Assembly (NCBI GenBank): GCA_951812335.1
Contig: OX638293.1
Coordinates: 2,587,175-2,651,174, forward strand
Origin: Rhodothermales bacterium
GTDB lineage: Bacteria; Bacteroidota; Rhodothermia; Rhodothermales; VXPQ01
Direction of reading: 5' to 3'
DNA length: 64,000 nt
Below are positions 53,283-60,953 of the stretch, in pieces (within the stretch, counting starts at the first letter, position 1; each line of letters starts with the position of its first letter). A model generated the notes under the pieces. The model had not been told where the DNA came from, searched no databases, and saw only the letters and a program-made list of their open reading frames with translations. Position numbers and translations under genes: made by a program.

Positions 53283-53723
53283 CTACGAATGAAGAACTTC
53301 TTCAGGGATAATCCTGAACCCAAGCGCTGCGGCATTCTGCCGTATCCGCTCGTCGAAAGAGAGCATACATACATCCGGCGCGAGATTCCGCACAAACACT
53401 GCCGTCGAGAGGTGTATTGCGTCCAGGGAACGAATGGGTTCGTGAGGAAATCGGCGGCGAGAGGCCTCCACGATTTCGGCATCCATAGCGCATAGCGTCC
53501 AGTGTGCAGACGCAGTTTCGACAATAGTCCGCGCTTCGATAGCAACCGACTCGTCTAACTGGCCAATAACGGCGGCGCGATGCAGGACGCGATCGCACTC
53601 GATCAACGTCAAGTCGGAAGTAAAGACCAATTCCGCTTCGGCCAACGCCCGATAAGCCCGACAGCCATTATCCTGACCAAGCAACCACGATAATACGGCG
53701 CTTGTCTCGGCATACAAATTCAC
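53283..53723 (-). CDS. vapC: PIN-domain toxin with Glu in place of first Asp (module 3)
   Basis: A 146-residue PIN protein, predicted ribonuclease toxin. The first acidic residue is Glu6 in NLYAETSAVLSWLL rather than Asp, a known VapC subgroup. Others: Glu42 (TLIECDRV), Asp101 (IRSLDAIHLSTA) and Asp124 (MLSFDERIR). Its start overlaps the antitoxin stop by 4 bp. It is convergent with the ankyrin gene. Confidence 0.9.
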   Translation of the reverse strand: MNLYAETSAVLSWLLGQDNGCRAYRALAEAELVFTSDLTLIECDRVLHRAAVIGQLDESVAIEARTIVETASAHWTLCAMDAEIVEASRRRFPHEPIRSLDAIHLSTAVFVRNLAPDVCMLSFDERIRQNAAALGFRIIPEEVLHS

Positions 53724-54010
53724 GAATCGCCCCGAGTCTCGCTTAACAACTGCTGAAGTTCATTCCCGGTGAGAAGAGGTTTCCTTCGAGCATATACTTC
53801 GGGACGGTTAGGCGCCCCGAGACGCACCTTTCCTTCCCGGGCGCGACGACGCAACCCCATACGAGCCTCCTCCTCCGTAGTGCGAGACGGCGGGCGAATT
53901 TCTGCCGCAATCCGGCCGCGATAGGTGACATATACTGCCCCGCCTTCGCGAACCATGCGAATGCACTCGCTCAAACGATCCTTAAGTTCTCTGACCCCGA
54001 CGGTAAGCAT
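53720..54010 (-). CDS. Phd/YefM-type antitoxin (module 3)
   Basis: A 96-residue antitoxin. N-terminal MLTVGVRELKDRLSECIRMV plus GGAVYVTYRGRIAAEIRP is the Phd/YefM pattern. The C-terminal tail (GNELQQLLSETRGDS) should bind the PIN toxin. An ATG at 54046 would add 12 residues outside the family, so 54010 is preferred. It overlaps the toxin gene by 4 bp. Confidence 0.88.
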   Translation of the reverse strand: MLTVGVRELKDRLSECIRMVREGGAVYVTYRGRIAAEIRPPSRTTEEEARMGLRRRAREGKVRLGAPNRPEVYARRKPLLTGNELQQLLSETRGDS

Positions 54011-54182
54011 AAAAAGCAATGTAGCCTCATGAGGCCACATATACAATACCTGACGCAGATTGTTTCGATACGACTCTCAACAAGCATCGACAGCACCGTT
54101 GGTCCTCCACGCCGGGCCGCCCTGATCGCTTCTCCCCATGCCCCCCCACCATCGTCTCCGTATCTCCCGGCTGAAAGGTCGC

Positions 54183-54323
54183 TGCAAAAGCAATCGCCGG
54201 TTACACTGCGCTCTGGTTATCCGTATACTTTCGGACAAGCTGGAGCAGGGTAGCATTCCCCTTGCGTGGGCAGAGTCCTGTGGTGCGACCGAGGCCGCCG
54301 AGGTGCTGAAGGGAAAGGGGTAA
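54183..54323 (+). pseudogene. Decayed duplicate: fic 3' end joined to ankyrin 3' end
   Basis: Positions 54183-54248 align without gaps to the last 66 bp of fic (52059-52124) at about 70% identity: NRRLHCALVIRILSDKLEQ against NRRFRYAPYIHIFSDEPE, with the fic stop TAG changed to CAG. Immediately after, 54252-54323 match the last codons of the ankyrin gene (PLAWAESCGATEAAEVLKGK against PLVWAEFCGAAEAAEVLKGK), including the stop. The whole middle is missing. After both stops the same TGAGTAA palindrome follows. Confidence 0.75.
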
Positions 54324-54355
54324 GGGGGGTTGTCGGAAGGATGCAATTACGCTAC

Positions 54356-54371
54356 TGAGTAAAATTACTCA
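54356..54371. promoter_or_regulatory. Second copy of the TGAGTAA-AA-TTACTCA palindrome
   Basis: Identical 16-bp palindrome to 53224-53239, located 32 bp after the decayed ankyrin copy, with the same flanking ATGCAATTACG. It was evidently duplicated with that locus. Confidence 0.65.
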
Positions 54372-54470
54372 ATAAGATAATTTACCAGGCACGCCCCACA
54401 TGGGCTTGATCGAATTGCGCGGTAGAGGGCGCGGCGCTTATTGGGTCCGGAAGGGCGGACGGTAGGTAAT

Positions 54471-54652
54471 TCGTGGGCGATTCGTAGGCGATTCGTAGAC
54501 GATTCGTAGGCGATTCGTAGGCGATTCGTAGGCGGATTCGTGGGCGGAGCGTAGACGATTCGTAGGCGATTCGTAGGCGATTCGTAGGCGGATTCGTGGG
54601 CGGAGCGTAGGCGGAGCGTAGGCGATTCGTAGGCGGAGCGTAGACGATTCGT
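54471..54652. repeat. 11-bp minisatellite
   Basis: About sixteen tandem copies of an 11-bp unit GGCGATTCGTA, with variants GGCGGAGCGTA and GACGATTCGTA and some 12-bp units. Open frames across it (repeats of ESPTNRLR type) exist in several frames because 11 is not a multiple of three, so coding is unlikely. Replication-slippage prone. Confidence 0.85.
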
Positions 54653-54697
54653 ACCCTGCTGACCAAGCAAATAGCTCAACCCCATCCCTCAAAAACA

Positions 54698-54737
54698 CAA
54701 TTACCCCATTGAGTGAAATCACTCAATGGGGTAATTG
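54698..54737. promoter_or_regulatory. Perfect 19-bp palindrome with TGAGTGA core
   Basis: The arms 54698-54716 and 54719-54737 are exact reverse complements around AA. The centre TGAGTGA-AA-TCACTCA is a variant of the palindromes at 53224 and 54356, extended outward by CAATTACCCCAT. It lies 41 bp beyond the stop of the lipoprotein gene (minus strand), so a terminator or mobile-element end is possible. Confidence 0.7.
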
Positions 54738-54778
54738 ACCGGGAACAGGCGCCGCGCGCACACCCTTTCGCGCTACGC

Positions 54779-55162
54779 CTAATGCACCCGTATAGCCAGC
54801 GCCTGACCGCGGCGACCGGACTCGTTATAGCCGGTGACAGGATCGCCGGACACTCTGATTTCTCCACCCAGATCCGTCTGGCCCAGCAATACGACGCCGT
54901 TCGCTCCGAGGGCGCCCGCCGCCTCGCGCAGCTTTCCGATCAACTTGCTCTCCGTGGTGATGTTTTCGAAGGTCTTGCCGTAAAGCAGCGCAACACGCGT
55001 GTGCTCTGGCAGTTCGTCCCGCTCAAAGAATATCTGCACCTCGGCCCCCGGCACCGGAGCATACCCCGGTCCTGTGTCGAGCATGGTATGGTTTATGCTG
55101 ACGCAGCCGGAAACCAGTGCAGCGAGCGCGAAGAAAAGGGGAATGCTTGCGTAGGGTTTCAT
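54779..55162 (-). CDS. Small lipoprotein of unknown function
   Basis: A 127-residue lipoprotein with lipobox LVSGC (Cys20). The mature part is a small alpha/beta domain with VQIFFERDELPEHTRVALLY, KLIGKLREAAGALGANGVVL and a C-terminal QALAIRVH. This layout (a beta strand, then a helix followed by LGANGVVLL) resembles the YbjQ/DUF4156-like lipoprotein folds, but no firm assignment can be made. It has its own 400-bp upstream non-coding region. Confidence 0.8.
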   Translation of the reverse strand: MKPYASIPLFFALAALVSGCVSINHTMLDTGPGYAPVPGAEVQIFFERDELPEHTRVALLYGKTFENITTESKLIGKLREAAGALGANGVVLLGQTDLGGEIRVSGDPVTGYNESGRRGQALAIRVH

Positions 55163-55577
55163 ATTGTTACCTCCGTGGCGATGTCCATGAACCGTTTATT
55201 CCGGCCCGCCGATTACATCTCTTTTCCGATACGACCCGTGCATCGGAATATACCGAACGGCCTTGCTTACTGTATCATGATTCTTAGACAATATCCGTGC
55301 CAAATACCAGAATTATCCGTCGTCCCCGGTTTCTCTCGACCGGAATATCCATCGTCGCCGAACACGCACAGCAAGCCAGCACCAGCGCCGTGGACACGCA
55401 GCGGTACACTGCAATCCCCGGTGCAAAATATCTCTTGCACAGCGTTTCAGGCGCAGGGGAGCGCTTCATGTTTACATTCCCGATTACCCTTCGAACACAT
55501 CGTCCATCATCGTCTGCAATTCGTGCATCACGGCATCCCCGGCTCTATAGTGGAGGACGCGACGCGATCTCTTCCAT
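55163..55577. other. Intergenic region, no gene recognised
   Basis: Upstream of the small lipoprotein gene and downstream of hmuY. Short open frames in several phases show no protein character. The sequence ACGGCCTTGCTTACTGTATCATGATT near 55259 may hold a promoter for the lipoprotein gene, but no clear consensus is seen. Confidence 0.5.
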
Positions 55578-56288
55578 TCATTCCGAGGTCAGGTCCCGCG
55601 AGCCGTCGGGCCGGAGGACATACTCGAACGTATAATATCGCGACGGAACCGATGCGTCGGGGGGATCCGGATTGTTTTGGTAATAACTCATAATCCGCAT
55701 TTTCGCGTAGTTGCCACTCGCTGTCTTGAGCACGATCGTGCGGCCCGGGATCGGCAAGAGCAGCATGGTCCCGGCATTATAGCTGTACCAGCCGTTGTCC
55801 GAGCCCGTGCAGATCGCATAGGGCGAGCCCGGAACGGGACCGACGGGCGTGGAGACCTCCGGGCAGGATGTGTTCTCTCCGTCGGCAATATAGCCCCCCT
55901 CGGGCGCTTCGACGACCTCGGCAAAGGGTTGCGCAAGCATCTGCGCCGCCGCTTCGCCCGGCCCGCTCGTACCCCCGTTGAAAATGATCGTCGTGCCTTT
56001 GAAACCGATGTCCCACGCGGTCGATGTGGAATCGCGCTGCCGGGTGGCGGCATCCGTCTGAGACGAAGAAATAAGTATCGAACCCGCCTCGAGATCGTAG
56101 AGCGTGAAGAGGTTGTTGCTGATAGAGGCCCCCGTGTCCGGGTCGCGTCCCGAAGCCGGATCAGCCGGGACATTCCCGGCTATTCGCACATTGAGGACCA
56201 CCGGCTCCGGCTCGGCATCCGTGCTGTCGCAGCCGGTAAGCAGAAGAACGAACCCGAAGAATATGGAAAAAGCAACGGGTGTTTTCAT
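55578..56288 (-). CDS. hmuY: HmuY-family haem-binding lipoprotein
   Basis: A 236-residue lipoprotein (lipobox LLTGC, Cys20 from the ATG at 56288). The mature part has the HmuY features: NLFTLYDLEAGSILISSSQ, DSTSTAWDIGFKGTTIIFNG (WDI.F....I..NGG is the family hallmark) and the C-terminal MRIMSYYQNNPDPPD...YYTFEY. HmuY captures haem and passes it to a TonB receptor. It follows the haem-type receptor gene on the same strand; a MITE-like element sits between the two genes. Confidence 0.92.
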   Translation of the reverse strand: MKTPVAFSIFFGFVLLLTGCDSTDAEPEPVVLNVRIAGNVPADPASGRDPDTGASISNNLFTLYDLEAGSILISSSQTDAATRQRDSTSTAWDIGFKGTTIIFNGGTSGPGEAAAQMLAQPFAEVVEAPEGGYIADGENTSCPEVSTPVGPVPGSPYAICTGSDNGWYSYNAGTMLLLPIPGRTIVLKTASGNYAKMRIMSYYQNNPDPPDASVPSRYYTFEYVLRPDGSRDLTSE

Positions 56289-56330
56289 GGTACGTACGGG
56301 TTGGAATTTCAGGGTTGGTAGTATCCTATA

Positions 56331-56665
56331 GGATACTCTGATTAAGTCCGCAAAACTCAGAGGCTGAAAGGGGTGGGCTGGCAAGGAATGACGAAGCAGT
56401 GTGGCAGGCCCCACACAATAAGGAATGACGCAGCCAGCGTGCCCCTTTCAGCCTCCCGAAGGGCGCGTCACGGCCGCCATGACCCGAATCCGCAGCGTTT
56501 CCCGCTAATTCCGACGATGCAATTATGGTATCCTTATACGCACGAACGTGAAGCGCCGGTCGAAGCGGTTTCGATCAGAGTATCCTTAATTCCGACGATG
56601 AAACCATGACATCCCGTACGCACGAACGTGACGCGCTGAGCGAAGTGGTTTTGATCAGAGTATCC
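56331..56665 (+). mobile_element. MITE-like element, copy B with duplicated right end
   Basis: A 335-bp copy flanked by TATA on both sides (56327-56330, 56666-56669). Left end GGATACTCTGATTAAG, right end TTTTGATCAGAGTATCC. The stem arms are 56361-56382 and 56433-56454 and the apical hairpin is GTGTGG...CCACAC. The final about 80 bp (from ATTCCGACGATG through ATCAGAGTATCC) is present twice in tandem, which explains the extra length. Its last base supplies the G of the TAG stop codon of the receptor gene. Confidence 0.85.
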
Positions 56666-58803
56666 TATAGCATGATGCGGAGAGCGACGTAAAGCCGGCG
56701 ACCGGGAAGCGACGGCACAAGAGCCGGGCGCGTAATATCGAGAACATTGTCCACGCCAAGCTGGATTTCGGCGTCAGCCGGACCCAAAGCCGGGACCGCC
56801 TTGGTAACGGTTGCATCGAAAACGGCATAGGCCGGGACGAACTCGTCGTCGCGATTGGCCAGCGCGTTGCCGTCGAGATCGCGGTAGCCGTAGCGGCTGC
56901 GCCAGCGTCCCCGAACACTGGCGGTGAGACCGAACGGCGTGTGTGCATACACAGCACGGAGTGTCGCCGTATGAGGCGAGCGCCCGAACATTCCGCCATA
57001 GTCGCCCGGACCGAGACGGTACTCCCGCCCGGACGGATCGCGTCCGAACACGGTACCGGTTTCCAGCGCTTCGACAACCTCACGGTCACGCGCCTGGAGA
57101 AACTGATAGCCTAAGGAAAGATCGAGCCGGTTCCGTTGCTCTGCGATCGCCCGGATGGTCGCATCCGCCTCGAGGCCCCGCGTGTAAATCCGCGCAAGGT
57201 TGAAATAGCCGAAAACGAACTGTCCGTTTGTCTTTCGTGCGATCGGCTGGGTCTCAATGAGATCGTGAACGTTGTTGTGGAAAGCATTGGCCGAAAAAGC
57301 TAGCCGGGGAAACGGCTCGATCGAACCCCCGATGTTGACCGCAACGGAACTTTCGGCGCGGATCTCCTCGAGCGTGGCAGGATTGATAAAGAGACGAACG
57401 ATCGCTCCCTCTGCTTGTAGCCGCGCGACCCCTTCCTGCAGCCGGGTTGCGCCAAAGACGGAGTACCCCGCCGCGGCGTTGGTGAAAGCAAGGTAAAATT
57501 GCCGGAAGGCAGGCGCCTTGAAGCCGCTGCCTGCACTTACCCGAAAGCGCAGGTTGTCCGCTGGACGAACAAGAAGAGCGATTTTCGGGGTCAGCCGCGC
57601 AGCGTAATCGGAATGGGCGTCGAAGCGGGCGCTCGCACTCACCTCGACCAGGCGCAACGGAAGCCATTCATGTTGGGCAAAGGCATAGGCCTGATTCGCC
57701 GCCGGACGTTCGCCGGCGGCATCCGTTCCGTAGCGGTCGCCGCCCAGACGCTCACGCACCGCGCCCCCGCCCAGGCTTGTGAGATGACGCCGGTTCCAAA
57801 GCGCGTCGAGTTGGGCCTCGGCCTTCAGGTAGTACTGGCCAAAATCGTCCTCATAGGTGAGCACGCCGTCGCTCTGGCGGCGGTAACGGGTCTCGGTCCG
57901 GTAACGCGCCCCGTAGACCGTCGTCGTGAGGCGAAAACGATCGGAGAGTCGAATTCGGGCTTCCGGATGCAGAGTCCAGTCGACGCGGCGTCCATCGTCG
58001 TCGTAGCGCACTTCGACGCCATCGGCCCTCAAAGCGAATGTGCTTTCCTGATCTTCTACGGTTGCCCGGGCGCCGAGTCGGAGCAAAACGCGATCCGAAA
58101 GGGCAAGGCGGCTGCGCCAATCGGCCGTCCAGTCGGTGAAAGCAGGGCTGGTGGCCCCGAACGATGCAGGTGTCAGGTCGTAGCCCGCCGAGGCATAGCG
58201 GTTGAAAAGCAGGCGCGCACCCGCCCGCTCGCGTCCGGCTTCGACTTCGGTCGTAAGGTCCGTCGTACCGAACGAACCGAACCGGGCGCCAAGAGCGCTG
58301 CGAAAACCTTCGGTCGCAGGCGCCGTGATAAGATTGACGACGCCCGCAAGCGCTTCGCTTCCATAGAGCGACGACGATGGGCCGCGCACGATTTCGACGC
58401 GATCCAGACCCTGCACGGTCAACCGGTTCAGGTCGAGGGTGCCCGCCGTTCGCCCGATGACAGGTTCGCCGTCAAGAAGGATAAGCGTGTAATCCGGCGC
58501 AAAACCCTGCACCTGCAACCCTGTCCCATGATCGTCGAACAGGGTAAGACCGGGAACCGTTAAAAGAACATCGGCCAACCGCACAGCCCCCTGCATCCGC
58601 ATGGTCTCGGCCAGAACGACTGTAGTCGGCACAGCCACATCCTCAAGCGCCTTCTCCGAGCGCGTCGCCGTCACAACGACAGGGGCCATCTCGATGACGC
58701 GAGACGAATCCGCTTTCACAGAATCGGCTGGGACATGCTGAGCGCGCGCCGTCACCGAAGGAATCGCTACGACGAACGCCAAAAACAGGTGGAGCAGCCT
58801 CAT
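56665..58803 (-). CDS. TonB-dependent haem-type outer-membrane receptor
   Basis: A 712-residue receptor with signal peptide (MRLLHLFLAFVVAIPSVTARAQ), TonB box-like VVVTATRSEKALEDVAVPTT, plug domain (LADVLLTVPGLTLFDDHGTG, VEIVRGPSSSLYGSEALAGV) and a 22-strand barrel. Such HmuR/BtuB-type receptors pair with HmuY. The last residues are ALRIML: the usual terminal aromatic residue is absent, and the TAG stop lies at the boundary of the inserted MITE-like element, so the natural terminus may have been altered. Regulated through the palindrome 31 bp upstream, probably by iron. Confidence 0.9.
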   Translation of the reverse strand: MRLLHLFLAFVVAIPSVTARAQHVPADSVKADSSRVIEMAPVVVTATRSEKALEDVAVPTTVVLAETMRMQGAVRLADVLLTVPGLTLFDDHGTGLQVQGFAPDYTLILLDGEPVIGRTAGTLDLNRLTVQGLDRVEIVRGPSSSLYGSEALAGVVNLITAPATEGFRSALGARFGSFGTTDLTTEVEAGRERAGARLLFNRYASAGYDLTPASFGATSPAFTDWTADWRSRLALSDRVLLRLGARATVEDQESTFALRADGVEVRYDDDGRRVDWTLHPEARIRLSDRFRLTTTVYGARYRTETRYRRQSDGVLTYEDDFGQYYLKAEAQLDALWNRRHLTSLGGGAVRERLGGDRYGTDAAGERPAANQAYAFAQHEWLPLRLVEVSASARFDAHSDYAARLTPKIALLVRPADNLRFRVSAGSGFKAPAFRQFYLAFTNAAAGYSVFGATRLQEGVARLQAEGAIVRLFINPATLEEIRAESSVAVNIGGSIEPFPRLAFSANAFHNNVHDLIETQPIARKTNGQFVFGYFNLARIYTRGLEADATIRAIAEQRNRLDLSLGYQFLQARDREVVEALETGTVFGRDPSGREYRLGPGDYGGMFGRSPHTATLRAVYAHTPFGLTASVRGRWRSRYGYRDLDGNALANRDDEFVPAYAVFDATVTKAVPALGPADAEIQLGVDNVLDITRPALVPSLPGRRLYVALRIML

Positions 58804-58833
58804 GGAAGGAAGATTCGACGGTAATACTTTATA

Positions 58834-58850
58834 TTTAGACTGAATCTAAA
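58834..58850. promoter_or_regulatory. Palindromic metal-regulator-like operator
   Basis: TTTAGA (58834-58839) and TCTAAA (58845-58850) are perfect arms with spacer CTGAA, 31 bp upstream of the receptor start. It resembles Fur/DtxR-type sites in size and AT content. Its placement before a haem receptor suggests iron control; the binding protein is inferred. Confidence 0.6.
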
Positions 58851-59016
58851 TTAGGATCCGGTATATTTTCATGGATTTATTATGAAAAGCCTTCGGCTGG
58901 CGGATGCGGAGGATGTGCAACGACAGTAAGGTGGGGGATCCCGGCTTTACGAACGACCGGGGACACCTCGTTACAGAGATTTGGAAACACCTTCAATGTT
59001 TGCGGAAAAACATAAG

Positions 59017-59270
59017 GGATGCTCTGATTAAATCCGCAAAGATTCAGAGGCTGAAAAGGGTGCGCTGGCAAGGAATGACGAAGCAATGTGGCAGGCCCCA
59101 CATAATGAGGAATGACACGGCCAGCGTGCCCCTCTCTGCCTCCCGAAGGGCGCTTCACGTTCGCAAGTACAGGATATCATGATTTTATCATCGGAATCAG
59201 CGGGAAATATGCGAATTCGGGGCGTTGCGAACGTGAAGCGCTGAACGAAGTGGTTTTGATCAGAGTATCC
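59017..59270 (+). mobile_element. MITE-like element, copy C
   Basis: A 254-bp copy: left end GGATGCTCTGATTAAA, right end TTTTGATCAGAGTATCC, flanked by TAA (59013-59015, 59272-59274) if one extra G/C pair is counted as element. Stem arms 59048-59069 and 59120-59141 pair less well than in copies A and B. The apical hairpin ATGTGG...CCACAT is intact. The region on either side (58860-59373) holds no other gene. Confidence 0.85.
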
Positions 59271-59373
59271 CTAAAGGTGCAGATGTGCGCGCCAGACCCT
59301 GCAATGCCACATTGTCAACATCCGTGGCATCGGCCACCCCGTACGCTACGGAGTCAACCGCTCTACGCCACGC

Positions 59374-60732
59374 TCAACCACCAAACAGATTCTCCTGTAC
59401 AAAAGCGTTGCGGAATTTGCCGTCCGGGTCGTATCCCTGAAGCAACTCCCTGAAGGCGGCTGCTTTTTCGTACCGCGATTGCAACCGGTCCGGCGCCATC
59501 GTAAACAGTTTTCCCCAATGCGGACGCGCTTCAAAGGGTTCGAGCGCCTCTTCGATCTCGGGAAGCAGTTGCCGGAGCGCATCCCAGTCCTGCTCCCAGG
59601 TGCAGTGAAAAGCGACGCTGGGCCGGTCGAAACACATACTCATCCACAGATCGTCCCGATCGATGGTGCGCACCTCCGAGATCATCAGGAGCGAACCGAA
59701 ACGCTCGCCCATCCCCTGAAAAATTCTTGCCACCTCTCTCGCGTGTTCCCGCGCGACAAAGTATTCGCTTTGCAATTCCTTGCCGCTGCTCGGAGTAAAG
59801 TCCATGCGGAAATGCGGCAGTCGCTCGTACCAGGGGCCGGGCACGCCCATCTGCTCCGTGCAGTTCACCGCCGAGAGTTCCAGAATCGGATGCACATTCC
59901 TTGTCGCCAGGTTGGCGCCGAAAAACGTGGGTTCCGCCTCGAATGCATCGTCCCCCGCTACCCGCTTGATCCAGACCTGATTGACCGCGTCCGTCCAGTC
60001 CGTGAACAGGCTGACGCTGTAGCCGCTCGACATGATTTCATCGAAATGTTCGTCCAGCGAGGCCACCGGAAGATCCAGATAGACATGCTGGATCATGTCG
60101 AAATCGGGCTGGAGATCCAGCGTAACCTCCGTAACCACGCCGAGTCCGCCAAGGCCCACGACCGCTCCGGCGAATCGTTCGCCGTCCTCCTCGCGGGAAA
60201 GGGTGACCAGATCGCCGTTCGCATCGATGAACGTGATCGCGGCCACCGCCGTGGCCAGATTCCCGTTCGCCACGCCCGAACCGTGGGTGGCCGTCGCGCA
60301 AGCGCCCGCCACGGAGATATGCGGCAGAGAAGCCAGATTGTGCAAGGCATACCCTCTCTCCTGGAGGTACGGAGCAAGATCGCCGTAGCGCATACCGGCC
60401 CCTACCGTCACCCTGTTCGCCGCCTCGTCGAGATGCACCACCTGGTTGAGATGCTCAAGGGATATCTGCGCCTCGGTGCTGTCGGCAATGGCGTTGAAGC
60501 AATGGCGCGAGCCGAGCGGCCGGATCCTGGGCGTATTCCTCACGAGGTCCTGCGCCTCGGCGACCGTTTGCGGCAAATGCAACCGGTCCGTAGAGTAGGT
60601 AAGATTCCCCGCCCAATTCGTCCGGGGGGGCGGAAGGGTAGTGACTTCTTCAGGCCTGCAGGAGGCCAGCGGAGAAAGGATACCGCCCGCCATCAGGGCG
60701 GAGCATGTCTTCAGGAAGGTTCGCTTATCCAT
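59374..60732 (-). CDS. FAD-linked alditol/aldonolactone oxidase-like protein
   Basis: A 452-residue VAO-family flavoprotein. The N-terminus has a Tat-like or lipoprotein leader (KRTFLKTCSALMAGG, then ASC). The FAD domain shows IRPLGSRHCFNAIADS, where the His is the likely covalent flavin site as in alditol oxidases, VTVGAGMRYGDLAPYLQERG, and CATATHGSG. The C-terminal ALO domain ends HWGKLFTM...YDPDGKFRNAFV. Alditol oxidase (AldO/xylitol oxidase) is the best match; L-gulono-1,4-lactone oxidase is an alternative. Confidence 0.9.
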   Translation of the reverse strand: MDKRTFLKTCSALMAGGILSPLASCRPEEVTTLPPPRTNWAGNLTYSTDRLHLPQTVAEAQDLVRNTPRIRPLGSRHCFNAIADSTEAQISLEHLNQVVHLDEAANRVTVGAGMRYGDLAPYLQERGYALHNLASLPHISVAGACATATHGSGVANGNLATAVAAITFIDANGDLVTLSREEDGERFAGAVVGLGGLGVVTEVTLDLQPDFDMIQHVYLDLPVASLDEHFDEIMSSGYSVSLFTDWTDAVNQVWIKRVAGDDAFEAEPTFFGANLATRNVHPILELSAVNCTEQMGVPGPWYERLPHFRMDFTPSSGKELQSEYFVAREHAREVARIFQGMGERFGSLLMISEVRTIDRDDLWMSMCFDRPSVAFHCTWEQDWDALRQLLPEIEEALEPFEARPHWGKLFTMAPDRLQSRYEKAAAFRELLQGYDPDGKFRNAFVQENLFGG

Positions 60733-60953
60733 TCTTTGAATCGATGACAGGGTTTTCCCTCAGAGTCGAATGCGTTTTTACACTGCCGCGGATCGCAACG
60801 ATAATGAATCATTTGTCCCGGCGCGCCAGCTGCGCTCCTTGCACAATACGGCTCGCGAATCCGAATATACCGAACGGTTCCGTGTATTGCGGTATAATGC
60901 GTTCGCCATTATCCTTAAGAAATATCCCATCCGATACGCAAACCCCCTGCATT

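Noticed and set aside
54438-54722. Repeat protein encoded by the 11-bp minisatellite
   Set aside because: Open in several frames because the unit is 11 bp; no start signal and no protein-like composition.
59112-59182. Small proteins within the MITE-like elements (frames with MTKQCGRPH)
   Set aside because: Frames exist in all copies but are open on both strands, and base changes follow stem pairing rather than codon position.
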